From Clostridia bacterium (GTDB taxonomy: Bacteria; Bacillota; Clostridia; Oscillospirales; CAG-272), in NCBI GenBank assembly GCA_017451915.1, contig JAFTNJ010000041.1, forward strand, positions 1 to 32,581: a stretch of 32,581 bases of DNA. The letters run 5' to 3'. Below, one piece after another: positions 6,856 through 16,417 of the stretch. How positions within the stretch are numbered: the stretch's first letter is position 1; the number at the start of each line of letters is the position of its first letter. The notes beneath the pieces are model-generated. The model worked only from the letters and a program-made list of their open reading frames with translations, made no database searches and had not been told where the DNA came from. A program made the translations under genes and the position numbers.

Positions 6856-9800
6856 TCAGGAATCGTAGATCACGAAATAGTAGGGAATCTCCATGACCTT
6901 GGTGCCGGTTGCGTCACGAACCGTAATCACCAAGCAATAGCTACCGTTGCGCTGTCCCGCCAAAGGAAGCACCAGGGTTGCTTTGTTAGCCCCCGAGGGG
7001 TCATCGATCCAGTGATCCTCTTTGTTTTTCAGATCATCCACGGATTGACCGGTGTTGGTGTAGTCATTTCCTGTATCGGCTTTTCTCATTACCACAAGGA
7101 AAAGCGCGTAGTCATCCGGCATGTCGTATTCCACGGTCAGCCTCATTGGCTCGCTCTGGCGATAGAGACCGGTGTCTCCGGTGATCCGTAGCGAGGGCTT
7201 GACGGCGGCCGCTCTGTGGAAGGTCACGCTGTTGACGGTTTGCCGTGCCGTACCCAGCATGGGAGCACGGGATGCCCGGGAACGGGAGGCGTAGAGATGA
7301 ATGTCAAATGCATGGGAAAGCACTTGGTCCAACGGGGTCAACTCGGAAACGAGCCGAAGCTCCAAGCTGGTGGCATCTTGAGAAACCGAAATGATAAATT
7401 GGTTCTCGGCATTGAGATAGTAGTTGGTGGTTTGAATCTTGGTACCCAAATTCTCCACGACCTCCAGGTGAAGATCGGGGGGAAGGTTGGCAAAGTCGTC
7501 TTGAGGAACCACTACCAATGCGGCGGAGCGGTGCTTCCATTTGGAGAGCACGCCCGTGGATTGGGCAAAGGAGGTGATGACCTCGGATTTCAAATTCACC
7601 GCCGGGTTTTGTACGTGCAACGCAAAGGTGACGTCCTCCAGAGTGACTTGAATCGGTGCCTCGACCAGCGGGGGAACCTCCGGTTCTTGCGTACTGTTTT
7701 GGGTTGCGGTCAGCCGGATTGCTAACAGATCCGGAGCCATGCCGTTTGCCGTTTGGGAGAAGTCCACAATGACCTGATAGTGAAGGGACACGGAAAGGTT
7801 GGTGTTCGCATTGGGGTCACCCAAAAGCGTAGTTCCACCCAGCGCGATGAAGTTCTTCAGATACAGAACCGACGCAGGGGAATCTACGTGCGTGTACCAA
7901 AAGCTACCGTCGTTCAGATCCTGTAGCAGAAGGGTGGTTCCTTGAGGTAACGAAAGGGCGTTGCCTGTGGAGGGGTCGGTGATCTCCAGCGCCAAATCCG
8001 TATAGGCATAGTAGTTTTCCACCTCAAAGCGCGCGGTAAAGCCGGAATCGCGGCCGATGACGGCGGTGTCGGAATCCACGGGAGTAAAGACGTGATCCTC
8101 GTCCACCGCAGGGGTGATGGAGGAGCTTGTGCGTACACCCGAAACATCCAGATAGATCTGAATGCTGATTTCCGTGGAAGGAATATTGTACATATGGAAC
8201 CAAGAAGAATCCTTTTTATCGATCTTGGGATATGCTTCTTGTACCACGGATCCCGGAGGACGAATGGATTCCACAATGATGCTGGTGTTGCTTCGGTAGT
8301 GGCCTTCCTCGGCGTAAACGTAAATATAAATACCGTCAATACCGTCGCCGTGGTTCATTTTGACGTACAATCCCGGTACACAGCTGGTAAAGATCGCAAC
8401 GTTTCCGCCGTAGTAGTAGGTTTGATCGGCACTCGTTGCTGCCGAGGCCAGGTAGTTCATGGTCTCTCCGTAGCGGATCTGCACGTAGTAGTTGGTGTAC
8501 AGCATATCCAGCGTTAACCGGTCAAGGTCGTCCCAGTCAATATACACCAGATCGTCGCCATTGAAATAATACAGGCGATACTCGTAATACTGATAATCCT
8601 TGGGGTTATCCTCCGTGGAGGGAAAAATGGTGATGATACGGGGGTCCTGACTTTCGTCTACGGTGTAGGTGGGTTTGTTCGGAGCTGCCTGCGCGGCTTT
8701 GAAGATCCGGTAGACCACCGAGGCCGTGGCATCGCCTTCGGTAATGCTGGCGGTATAGGTGCCGGCGTTTACGGGGACGGAATAGCCCAACAGATTGGTT
8801 CCGCTGTAATCAATGGACGGCAGGGTCCAGGGATTTTCGGAAATCGACGGACGGAACTCGTTTACGCTGGTGATCACCACCGCAGAGAGGGTGGCTCCGT
8901 GGGGATTCTCGTCATAGGTGGCGTTTTGCGCCGAGATGGTCACCTTTTGCCAATAGCCTCGGCAAACGCAGGTACGGGTCAGGGTATTGCCGCTGGCCGA
9001 GAAGGTAAAGGTCACCTCGCTTGCCTTATGCTCGCAAGGCTTCCATTGGGCGATCAGCTGAACCACGGCGTCCTTCTCGGTGGTCAGGTTGATAATGTTG
9101 GCCTGATCGGCAAGAAGAGGACTTGTGGTATTTTCCTGCAACCATCCCAAAAAGATGTAGCCCTGATATACAAAGGCGTTGGGGAGGAGCGTGTACTGCT
9201 TGTCGTATTCCAAACCCTCCATGGCGGGCATGGTGCCCGTGACCGTATCCCCGGGAAGGGGATTGGGAACGAATACCACCGAGTAACCCAATACCTCCCA
9301 GCTGGCGTACAGGATCAGGTCTCCGGGATGCAAATAGTCGGTTTTGGATCCGTCAAAGATACATACGTCGTTGACGGGAGTATACTTTTGACCGGTACCG
9401 TTCTGGTTTTCGTACCAACCCGAAATTTCATAGCCGGGGTGGTTGTAAATATTACCCGAAATGGTGTGCTCCTCGCCGTTCTGGATCTGGTACGCGGTGT
9501 ACTGACCCGAGGTCACGCCGTTCACGTCGGTAAAGTTTTCAAAGTAGATCAGCTTGTAGTAGGTGTGGGCTTGAGGACGGAAATCCCGATAGTCGCCCTG
9601 TCCCTCTACCACGTCAACGGTAATGGGGGATTGGAAGTAGGGGTTGACCATTTCGCCCGCCAGGGTGAGATAGCCGTTGGTAATATAGACCGTATTTTCA
9701 ATGTCGATATAGCCCATTCCGGCGTGGTGATTATAATCGTCGGCCGTGTCGCCGGTGCCGCTCGTGAGCTCTGCGGTGGAGATCAAAACACGACCGCCCT

Positions 9801-12800
9801 CCAGCTTCAGGAAGACGCCGCGCTGCTCACCGCCCTCGGCAACCTGGTTTTGGGTTTCGATCAGGCAGTAGATGTAAAGATTGGTATAGTCGTTGTTACC
9901 AAAGATGTAGATTGCGCCGGCCATGTCGGGAGCTACATTGCCCTCAATCACGGGACAGTTGTTGATCTCCTCCTCGCCTTCCCCGGTATGGTCGCAGGAG
10001 ACGTTGGAGCCGTTGATGGTGTGGTATTTGTTTACACCAATGGTAACCTTGATGGGCAGGATGGCGTATTTGTCACCGGTTACCGAGAAGGCGCCGCCGT
10101 GGGTTCCCACGGTGTTGTAGCTGATCGAGCCGCTGCAAATTTCTACGGTGGCGGCCGATCCACTGGCGGTGACGTAGATACCGCCGCCCGAGCCAGCGGT
10201 TGCCGTATTGCGGTCCACGTGGCCGCCAATCATTTTGTAGTCTCCGTTGGCTACGTAAATACCGCCGCCGTCATTGGTGGCCGTGTTGTAGGAAATGCTA
10301 CCGTCGATTACGTCTACGTTACCGCCGCTCACGTAAGCACCGCCACCGTTGGTTGCGGTGTTATGCTGAATGACAGATTCGTCATCGTTTATGGTCAGGT
10401 CTCCGCCTTTTATGTATAGGTTGCCGCCGCTGACGTAGGCACCGCCGCCGTTGTTGGTTGCGGCGTTATGCTGAATGGCAGCTTGGTCGTTCATGGTCAG
10501 GTCACCGCCGCTGACGTAGGCACCGCCACCGCTTTTTTTGGCTTCGTTGTGACCAATGGTTGACTGGCCGTTCATGGTCAGGGTACCGCCGCTGACGTAA
10601 GCACCGCCACCGTTGGATAAGGCAGTGTTGTTTTGGATGGATGACGTGTCATTCATCGTCAGGGTACCGCCGTTAACAAAGGCACCGCCGCCGCTGGCGA
10701 AGGCGGTGTTGTTTTGAATCAACGCTGTGCTACTGATATTCAACGCACCGCCACCCAGATAGGCACCGCCGCCGTTGTGGCTGGCCTGGTTGTTTTGAAT
10801 GGCACCGCCGCTCATGGTGAGGGTACCGCCGCCCAGGTAGGCACCACCACCGTTACTTTCGGCATCGTTGTTTTTTACAGTACCTGCGGTCATGTTGATT
10901 TTTCCGCTGGCAAGATATAATCCACCGCCGTTGTTTGCGCTATTATTTTGGATGGATCCGCCGTTGATGTTGAGGACTGCGTCACCCGTACCGCCCAGGT
11001 AGGCCGCGCCGCCGTTGGCGTTGGCGGTACAGTTGTTGATCGTACCCGTACCCGAAAGGGTAAAGGTACCGCCGCTCATGTAGACGGCACCGCCGTTTTC
11101 ACCGTTGCAGTTTTGGATGGTACCGCCGCTGATGTTGACCACGCCATTGGGATCGTCCATGTAGATGGCGCCGCCATTTTCTTGCAGAAAAATATATTGG
11201 CTTGCGTCTCGGCTACCGTTGTCGATGATGCCGTCGGTCATGGTCAGGGTACAGGGTTTGGAGCCTCCCGCCGCCATAATGAACTGGCCGGAGGTCGTGC
11301 CGCCGCTGATGGTGACCTCTGCATAACCAATGGTTCCGGTGGGATTGGTGGTAGCACCGCCGCCAATGGAGCCGGCGCGAATGGTGCCGCCCGAGATCTT
11401 CAGGGTGGCAACACCGCCGTTGCCGTTGATACCGCCCTTTCCTCCGCCAATGGCAACCGAGGCAGGGACTTTGATGGTGGTTCCGTCACTATAGGTTCCG
11501 TAATTGCTATCTGCAGTACTGCGCGCAATCACGGTACCGCCGGAAATAGTGATTTCGGCGCTTCCCGCACTGGTATTCACGCTGTTTCCGCCGCCGATGG
11601 CGCAACCGCCAAGGCTTTCGGCATACACGTAGCCGCCGCTGATGCTGACCTTTGCTGCGGTTTTGTTACCCGACTCCAAGATTGAGGAGCCGCCGCCGAT
11701 GGCCGTGCCGGGAATATGGGCTGCGGCTTTTTTAAATTCCTCGGATGCTCCGCTTCCGTAGGTTTTGATGATCTGATAGGCCGGTTGACCAAAGTTGTAG
11801 GCATAAACGGTACCGCCGCTAATCCGAACGTCGCTGGTTCCACCGTAACTGGTATGGGCAATGCCGCCGCCAATGGCGGTGCCGGTGGTGTGAGCCACGG
11901 CGGTGACCGTGCCGCCCGAGATAAAGACCTGTCCTATGCCGTTACCGCCGCCGCCAATGGCGGTGCAGTTATCAATGGGGGTAGCACCGGCATAGATCGT
12001 TCCGCCGGCAAATTTTAATCCGCGAACAGCATCATAAGAGTCGCTTCCGCCAATGACAGACATCCAGTGATTGGCGGCTACCTGTACGCTGTAGTTTCCG
12101 TTTCCGTGAAGATCGTCTTGAACACCGATGACCGTCAGGGAGCCGGTGTGCTTTTTATCTCCGTCGGCACTGGTAAAGGTGAGCGAGCTGGTTGTGGTGC
12201 CGCCGGTATAATAATAAATTTTGCTCATGCGGTTTTCGCCCTTGAGGCGTACCGTAACGTGCGTGTTTGCCGTGGAGGCATTTGTGACCATGATGCCACC
12301 ACCGTAGCCACCGGTGGAGGCGTGTGCCATGGTCCAAAGGCTATCAATGGTAATGTCCACCGTGGTGCCCCCGGCAGAGATGGTGATGTTATTACTATAG
12401 ATCTTGGTTCGCTCTTCGGCGGCAAGCGCATCCCACTTGGCGATGATCCCGGTGATATCGGTATTATTGGTGATATAGCTTCTCCAGGATTGGCCATCCA
12501 CCGTTAGGGAGGTATATTCCGGCAGGATCATCACGCCGTCCACTAAGCCGGTGGTGGATTTGTTTTTGGCGCTGGATTGATAGATGTAGTAGCGATTTTC
12601 GGGCTTGTGCTCACCGGTAACCGTTTTTTTGGTGGTGGTGCCGTTGACCGTTTCAAAGATGGCACCGCTGTAGGTGGTGGAGGTAATTTGGATGTAATCT
12701 GCGTAGAGATCCAAATAAATGTACTCCACGTCCTCGGCGGCGGTGGGAATCGCCTCAAAAGGAAGGAGGCAGACCGTCATGACTACTGCGCAGAGTACCG

Positions 12801-12846
12801 TTAGAAAACGCGCCAGGCGTTTTTTTACGCTCAAATGAGTTGTCAT
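6856..12846 (-). CDS. Giant secreted beta-helix repeat protein (putative adhesin or fibre-associated surface protein)
   Basis: This 1996-residue protein begins with a signal peptide (basic KKRLAR, hydrophobic FLTVLCAVVMTVCLLPF, likely cut after IPTAA). Residues of about 200-560 hold GGG/ISGGTV turns of a parallel beta-helix. Residues of about 555-900 hold 27-residue repeats (GGAYVSGGTLTMN...IQHN). Two InlB/Listeria-Bacteroides-like repeats (GWYE..., GWLQ...) lie near 1130-1265, then a Cys-containing segment (CEH...CVCRGYW), an MBG/YDG-like module to about 1390, and several beta-sandwich segments. The C-terminus (YYFVIYDS) has no LPXTG, membrane anchor or docking domain, so it probably attaches through partners. 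The site AAGGAGGTAGATTCCT precedes the ATG. It is last in an operon with TasA-like subunits and a SipW-like peptidase. Confidence 0.88.
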   Translation of the reverse strand: MTTHLSVKKRLARFLTVLCAVVMTVCLLPFEAIPTAAEDVEYIYLDLYADYIQITSTTYSGAIFETVNGTTTKKTVTGEHKPENRYYIYQSSAKNKSTTGLVDGVMILPEYTSLTVDGQSWRSYITNNTDITGIIAKWDALAAEERTKIYSNNITISAGGTTVDITIDSLWTMAHASTGGYGGGIMVTNASTANTHVTVRLKGENRMSKIYYYTGGTTTSSLTFTSADGDKKHTGSLTVIGVQDDLHGNGNYSVQVAANHWMSVIGGSDSYDAVRGLKFAGGTIYAGATPIDNCTAIGGGGNGIGQVFISGGTVTAVAHTTGTAIGGGIAHTSYGGTSDVRISGGTVYAYNFGQPAYQIIKTYGSGASEEFKKAAAHIPGTAIGGGSSILESGNKTAAKVSISGGYVYAESLGGCAIGGGNSVNTSAGSAEITISGGTVIARSTADSNYGTYSDGTTIKVPASVAIGGGKGGINGNGGVATLKISGGTIRAGSIGGGATTNPTGTIGYAEVTISGGTTSGQFIMAAGGSKPCTLTMTDGIIDNGSRDASQYIFLQENGGAIYMDDPNGVVNISGGTIQNCNGENGGAVYMSGGTFTLSGTGTINNCTANANGGAAYLGGTGDAVLNINGGSIQNNSANNGGGLYLASGKINMTAGTVKNNDAESNGGGAYLGGGTLTMSGGAIQNNQASHNGGGAYLGGGALNISSTALIQNNTAFASGGGAFVNGGTLTMNDTSSIQNNTALSNGGGAYVSGGTLTMNGQSTIGHNEAKKSGGGAYVSGGDLTMNDQAAIQHNAATNNGGGAYVSGGNLYIKGGDLTINDDESVIQHNTATNGGGAYVSGGNVDVIDGSISYNTATNDGGGIYVANGDYKMIGGHVDRNTATAGSGGGIYVTASGSAATVEICSGSISYNTVGTHGGAFSVTGDKYAILPIKVTIGVNKYHTINGSNVSCDHTGEGEEEINNCPVIEGNVAPDMAGAIYIFGNNDYTNLYIYCLIETQNQVAEGGEQRGVFLKLEGGRVLISTAELTSGTGDTADDYNHHAGMGYIDIENTVYITNGYLTLAGEMVNPYFQSPITVDVVEGQGDYRDFRPQAHTYYKLIYFENFTDVNGVTSGQYTAYQIQNGEEHTISGNIYNHPGYEISGWYENQNGTGQKYTPVNDVCIFDGSKTDYLHPGDLILYASWEVLGYSVVFVPNPLPGDTVTGTMPAMEGLEYDKQYTLLPNAFVYQGYIFLGWLQENTTSPLLADQANIINLTTEKDAVVQLIAQWKPCEHKASEVTFTFSASGNTLTRTCVCRGYWQKVTISAQNATYDENPHGATLSAVVITSVNEFRPSISENPWTLPSIDYSGTNLLGYSVPVNAGTYTASITEGDATASVVYRIFKAAQAAPNKPTYTVDESQDPRIITIFPSTEDNPKDYQYYEYRLYYFNGDDLVYIDWDDLDRLTLDMLYTNYYVQIRYGETMNYLASAATSADQTYYYGGNVAIFTSCVPGLYVKMNHGDGIDGIYIYVYAEEGHYRSNTSIIVESIRPPGSVVQEAYPKIDKKDSSWFHMYNIPSTEISIQIYLDVSGVRTSSSITPAVDEDHVFTPVDSDTAVIGRDSGFTARFEVENYYAYTDLALEITDPSTGNALSLPQGTTLLLQDLNDGSFWYTHVDSPASVLYLKNFIALGGTTLLGDPNANTNLSVSLHYQVIVDFSQTANGMAPDLLAIRLTATQNSTQEPEVPPLVEAPIQVTLEDVTFALHVQNPAVNLKSEVITSFAQSTGVLSKWKHRSAALVVVPQDDFANLPPDLHLEVVENLGTKIQTTNYYLNAENQFIISVSQDATSLELRLVSELTPLDQVLSHAFDIHLYASRSRASRAPMLGTARQTVNSVTFHRAAAVKPSLRITGDTGLYRQSEPMRLTVEYDMPDDYALFLVVMRKADTGNDYTNTGQSVDDLKNKEDHWIDDPSGANKATLVLPLAGQRNGSYCLVITVRDATGTKVMEIPYYFVIYDS
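10150..11190 (-). repeat. In-frame tandem repeats coding beta-helix turns
   Basis: About twelve units of roughly 78-84 bp encode GGA-Y/F-x-x-GG-x-L-x-M/I...IQ-N/H-N-x-A. Several neighbouring units (around 10320-10700) are nearly identical in DNA, including repeated GCCGCTGACGTA and GGCACCGCC strings on the plus strand. They are candidates for copy-number change by recombination. Confidence 0.8.
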
Positions 12847-12872
12847 AGGAATCTACCTCCTTTCTGTAAGGA

Positions 12873-13676
12873 TTATTCGGGGATTTTTTCGGTGGCCACG
12901 GTGCCTGCGCAGGTGGCGGTAAAGGGGTCTACGCCCGTGTAGGCATCGGTTTTGATGAAGCGATAGACGCGGGAGGAATAGGCCTCAAAGACGTGAGTGA
13001 ATTCTCCGTCGGCAGTCAGAATATCCTCCATATCGGGCCAGGTGTTGTCGGGGATCAGCCCGGCGGGGAAGGTCACGGTAACGTTTCCTTCCAGATTTTC
13101 GGTCCAGACGGTGAACAGGATGTAGGCGTCGTTGCTGTCGGCGTCGGTATGCTGATAGAGCTTTGCCTCCTTGGCAAGCACCACAAAGGTAGCTTTTAGG
13201 GTTTTGACAAAGCCGGCATCGCCGTTGGCGGTGACCGTGTAGGTGTGTCCGCTTTGCAGTCCCGCAAGGGTCACGCTGATATCACTTTGAACGCCTCCTG
13301 TCAGGGTTCCGGAGGTGGTGGATAACGTGGCGGGGCTTGTGGGATTGGTGGAGGAGGTCACGCTGACGGTGTATTGAATGGTATCGTCGGATTGCCGCAG
13401 CTCGTCGGCAAAATTTTGCAGAGTAAAGGAAAGGGATGTAACGTTGGGATTGAGATAATAAACCTTTCCGTTCGGGGTCAGGGTGTCGCTTTCAAAATAG
13501 AAATTGGGAGCCGAGACCACGGCACTTTGTTGCCGCCCGTACACGTAGCGGGCGTAGAGGGCGGTGCCCGTGATCAGGGAGAGGGAGAGAAGGGCAATGA
13601 CGAGAAAGCGGTAGCGTCCCTGCTTGGTGCCAAGAAAGGCGAGAAGCTTGGGCAATGCCCGGGAAGGCTTGGTCAA
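12873..13676 (-). CDS. TasA-like secreted subunit with SipW-type signal
   Basis: This 267-residue protein starts at a TTG (13676), chosen because an AAAGGACGG site lies upstream and longer starts would overlap the preceding gene. After a basic N-terminus comes a hydrophobic segment (FLVIALLSLSLITGTALYA), then RYVYGRQQS and SAPNFYFESDTL, which resembles the post-signal region of SipW-dependent proteins. The remainder is beta-rich with an Ig-like stretch (YTVSVTSSTNPTSPATLS, then TVTANGDAGFVKTL). There is no second membrane span. It lies between a smaller TasA-like gene and the giant beta-helix gene in one operon, so a minor fibre or adaptor subunit is likely. Confidence 0.65.
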   Translation of the reverse strand: MTKPSRALPKLLAFLGTKQGRYRFLVIALLSLSLITGTALYARYVYGRQQSAVVSAPNFYFESDTLTPNGKVYYLNPNVTSLSFTLQNFADELRQSDDTIQYTVSVTSSTNPTSPATLSTTSGTLTGGVQSDISVTLAGLQSGHTYTVTANGDAGFVKTLKATFVVLAKEAKLYQHTDADSNDAYILFTVWTENLEGNVTVTFPAGLIPDNTWPDMEDILTADGEFTHVFEAYSSRVYRFIKTDAYTGVDPFTATCAGTVATEKIPE

Positions 13677-13696
13677 AAATTCACACCGTCCTTTCT

Positions 13697-14170
13697 TTAG
13701 TCGGTTTGCGCTACAGTCAGATCCAGGCGGATCAAGTCCACCATGCCGGCAAACTCGGGAGAGGTGTTTGCCTCCTCCCATTTTACCGTCAGGGTAATGG
13801 TTTCGGTTTGTCCAATGCCGATCTGCGGCGTTCCATCCTCGGAGGTCACCTCAAAAACGAGGGGGAGGTTGGCCGTGATCCGCATGACCGACACCTCGTA
13901 TTCCACCTCCACCTCACTGTGGTTTTCCACGTGGAAGGTGTAGGTGTAGGGCTTGCCGGGGCGCACGGAAACGTTGAGATGCATGGAAAGCCCCGAAAAA
14001 TCCTCACGAATATCAAACTTTGCCACGCGAGCACTGTCCTGCACCGAGTCGCCGGTGCGGAAGCGGGCGTAGAGATTTTTGGTAAGAGAGGAATTTGCCA
14101 GGACCAGACAGATCAAGAGAAATATGGCGATATAAAAGAATACGGGGCTTTTTTTATTGGATTGCTTCAT
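13697..14170 (-). CDS. Small TasA/camelysin-like subunit
   Basis: This 157-residue protein has an N-terminal hydrophobic segment (FFYIAIFLLICLVLA), then LYARFRTGDSVQDSARVAKF. That closely parallels the AKYVTGDSASDTARVAKW of the 310-residue subunit at 16491, so both should be handled by SipW-like peptidases. The mature part is one beta-sandwich domain with NHSEVEVEYEVSV and TETITLTVKW strands. The start follows AAAGGACGG. It directly follows a SipW-like peptidase gene with a 37-nt gap. It is probably a fibre or cell-surface subunit. Confidence 0.72.
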   Translation of the reverse strand: MKQSNKKSPVFFYIAIFLLICLVLANSSLTKNLYARFRTGDSVQDSARVAKFDIREDFSGLSMHLNVSVRPGKPYTYTFHVENHSEVEVEYEVSVMRITANLPLVFEVTSEDGTPQIGIGQTETITLTVKWEEANTSPEFAGMVDLIRLDLTVAQTD

Positions 14171-14207
14171 GGAAAAAGCACCGTCCTTTCATGGAATTTC
14201 AAAGGGG

Positions 14208-14804
14208 TCAGGAGGGCGTAGAGTCGTCCGAGCCCGAGGAATTGCCCTTGATACGCTCAATTTCTTTTTTCAGCTCCTCCACCTCGTCCCGCTTTTGACG
14301 CTCCTCGCGGTTTTCCACCGAGTAGGATTTGATCAGCAGGATGCCGGCCAGCAACAGGATGGCACCGGTGCCCAGGGGCGATTGCATCCAGGAGATCACG
14401 CCGCCAAGACCGTCGATGTGGAACCATACTGTTCCCTTGATGTCGGTAATGCTGATGGGATCGTCGGCCACCGTGTTGGCCGTGCCTTGGGTGGTGACCG
14501 TGTTGCCCTCAATGGCAATGATCTTATGCACCACCAGAGAGGCTTTGTGCTGAAAGACCACCACGTCGCCTACGTCGTAGGAGGAGGCGCGCTTGACCAC
14601 GATCACGTCGTCGATGGAGAGCTCGGGCTCCATACTGCCCGATACGATCACTCCAACGCCAACGCCAAAGGGCATGGGCATGGGATTTCCCGCCAGGGCG
14701 GTTGCGTTCCAGGTGTAAAGGCCAAAGCCAAAGGCAAGACAGACCACCGCGCTGAGCAGGATGCGCAGGATCTTACGTGTTGTTTGTTTTCGTTTCATGT
14801 TCAT
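14208..14804 (-). CDS. SipW-like (ER-type) signal peptidase I, copy 1
   Basis: This 198-residue membrane protease has an N-terminal span (about residues 13-30), the catalytic serine in VSGSMEPEL (Ser57) and a histidine in VVHKI (His93). Histidine replaces the lysine of ordinary bacterial enzymes, which marks the SipW/archaeal/ER type. A later GTVWFHIDGLG box, a C-terminal span (about 145-160) and a charged coiled-coil tail follow. It would cut the unusual signals of the neighbouring TasA-like proteins. The gene follows the upstream one by 10 nt. Its ATG has no clear ribosome site (ATTCCTTCC precedes it), so translational coupling is likely. Confidence 0.85.
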   Translation of the reverse strand: MNMKRKQTTRKILRILLSAVVCLAFGFGLYTWNATALAGNPMPMPFGVGVGVIVSGSMEPELSIDDVIVVKRASSYDVGDVVVFQHKASLVVHKIIAIEGNTVTTQGTANTVADDPISITDIKGTVWFHIDGLGGVISWMQSPLGTGAILLLAGILLIKSYSVENREERQKRDEVEELKKEIERIKGNSSGSDDSTPS

Positions 14805-14814
14805 GGAAGGAATG

Positions 14815-15681
14815 TTACCACTTTTTGAGACGCTTGTTCATGAGCCAAGCCACGTAAAAGATGAGGACGCCGGTGTTGATAAAGAGCATGGTGAGCCACA
14901 GCCAGCGAATGGTGCCGCCGTACTCCTGGGTGCCCTCCACGGCCATACGGATACCGCCCTGCGCCTCGGGCTCCACGTGCTCCTCGGCGTAGGTGTTAAT
15001 GCCAAGGGTCAGGGTTACGCCCTTTTCGGCGGCCAGATCCCCGTAAAGGGTGTCCAGCTCGTCGTTTCCGCCTTCAAACTGCCAAAGCAGCTCCAGAGTA
15101 AAGGTCTCGTAGGAGTTGGCGCCAAGAAGGCTGACGTGGCGGGAGAGGATGGCGTCGGCTACGTTGACCCATTCGTCCTCGCCGCCAATGAGGTAGTCGC
15201 CGCTTTCGTTGGTGAGGCGAACCTGAAGGGGGAATTCGTAGTCCTTTTGCTTTTCGTTGCCGATCTTGAGGGTAAAATCCAGATCGGTTTCGTAGAGGAC
15301 GGCCATGTTACCGCTGTTGCACATGGTAAACTGATAGGTGGCAAGGGTTCCGGGGGCAATGACCTTGGTGCCGTCCTGGGAGACCACCGTGGGGGTGCCT
15401 TCCCCGTTTTGATAGGAGGCCTGGAAGATGTTGACCTGCTGGCCGGTTTGCCAGGAGGGGATTTCCGCGTCGCCCACGTCCACGTTGGGATTTTTGCCAA
15501 CGATAAAGAGGATGTCGGTGTTTTCGGGGAGGTAGTTGCCAACGCGCAGGGCAATAATGCCAAGGGTCATAAGGAGCAGAACAAAAACGATGTTTACCAT
15601 CAGCATAATATACATCCATTGCTTCCGCGGGCCGGGCTTGGGGGCTTCGGGAAGGGAATGCTCGGGATGCTCGGTTGTCAT
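14815..15681 (-). CDS. TasA-like domain protein with N- and C-terminal membrane spans
   Basis: This 288-residue protein has a Pro-rich cytoplasmic start (HPEHSLPEAPKPGPRKQW), a span (MYIMLMVNIVFVLLLMTLGIIAL), an extracellular domain of about residues 50-255, and a C-terminal span (WLWLTMLFINTGVLIFYVAWLM) ending in KRLKKW. The extracellular part carries VIAPGTLATYQFTMCNSG, matching the IVAPGTMNTIGFQVK region of the 310-residue subunit. The start at 15681 follows AAGGAGGTGGCCCC; an upstream in-frame ATG would sit in repeat DNA. As first gene of the operon and membrane-tethered at both ends, it could be the fibre anchor, a role like that of TapA. This is inference. Confidence 0.68.
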   Translation of the reverse strand: MTTEHPEHSLPEAPKPGPRKQWMYIMLMVNIVFVLLLMTLGIIALRVGNYLPENTDILFIVGKNPNVDVGDAEIPSWQTGQQVNIFQASYQNGEGTPTVVSQDGTKVIAPGTLATYQFTMCNSGNMAVLYETDLDFTLKIGNEKQKDYEFPLQVRLTNESGDYLIGGEDEWVNVADAILSRHVSLLGANSYETFTLELLWQFEGGNDELDTLYGDLAAEKGVTLTLGINTYAEEHVEPEAQGGIRMAVEGTQEYGGTIRWLWLTMLFINTGVLIFYVAWLMNKRLKKW

Positions 15682-15747
15682 GGGGCCACCTCCTTTTTTG
15701 GAATTTTTTATGTTGTGTATTGATTCAGCGAAATATTTGGTTAATAC

Positions 15748-16129
15748 CGTAGGGGCGTTCTTTGAACGCCCGCGGGCGACCACAGGTCGCCCCTACGGGG
15801 GAATGCAAAACGTTCGCTTAACGTGTCATCTCAGAGCAGGCTCGCAAGCTCGCCCGAACCCGACCCAAGGGAGGGCGGCATGCGTAGCATGACGGGATCT
15901 TGTAACAAATCCTGCAATCCTTCATGTGCCAACAAAAGTGACACACTCGTAGGGGCGTTCTTTGAACGCCCGCGGGCGACCACAGGTCGCCCCTACGGGG
16001 GAATGCAAAACGTTCGCTTAACGTGTCATCTTAGAGCAGGCTCGCAAACTCACCCGAACCCGACCCAAGGGAGGGCGGCACGCGTAGCATGATGGGATTT
16101 TGTAACAAATCCTGCAATCCTTCATGTGC
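15748..16129. repeat. Tandem duplication of a 182-bp cruciform-forming repeat (period 200 bp)
   Basis: Copies at 15748-15929 and 15948-16129 are nearly identical, with a handful of substitutions, and are spaced exactly 200 bp. Each begins with CGTAGGGGCG and, 50 nt on, closes with CGCCCCTACG. Inside are two smaller inverted repeats (GGGCGTTC/GAACGCCC and GGGCGAC/GTCGCCC), so the strand can fold as a three-way junction. No transposase or reading frame with a ribosome site is present. Confidence 0.85.
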
Positions 16130-16417
16130 TATGAAGATTACTTTTCCTACAAAAAGCCGGCAGAACTCTTTCGTGGATCCCTTCGTCGCTATCGCTCCTC
16201 GGTTTGCTCCGCTCAACATTGCGTTGCAACTGTTTCGCCTGCGCAAACTTCGACTCCGCTTCGCTCCGCTCAGGATGACACTGTCATCCCCGTGTTTTGC
16301 GATGAATCCCTTACAGGGGAATGTTTGCATTTATCAATCATGTCGCAAAATAGCATAGATTTTTGAAAAGGAACCGCGGCGGAGCCGGGGCAAAATCCAT
16401 CCGATCATGGGACATGG
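16130..16417. other. Non-coding stretch with degenerate repeat
   Basis: No gene was found. A segment near 16249-16278 (GACTCCGCTTCGCTCCGCTC then AGGATGACA) is a palindrome-rich sequence of a kind dispersed in many bacterial genomes. The open frames crossing it lack start sites. Confidence 0.4.

Noticed and set aside
8899-10419. Plus-strand frame opposite the giant protein
   Set aside because: No start signal and composition is that of a reversed repeat region; it is a shadow of the beta-helix gene.
10150-11190. Regularly spaced repeats that could suggest a CRISPR array
   Set aside because: The repeats are in frame inside a long coding sequence, spell beta-helix turns, and have no unique spacers of constant length.
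15748-16129. Insertion sequence
   Set aside because: The duplicated unit has no transposase frame, no clear target duplication and is only 182 bp; a dispersed structural repeat fits better.
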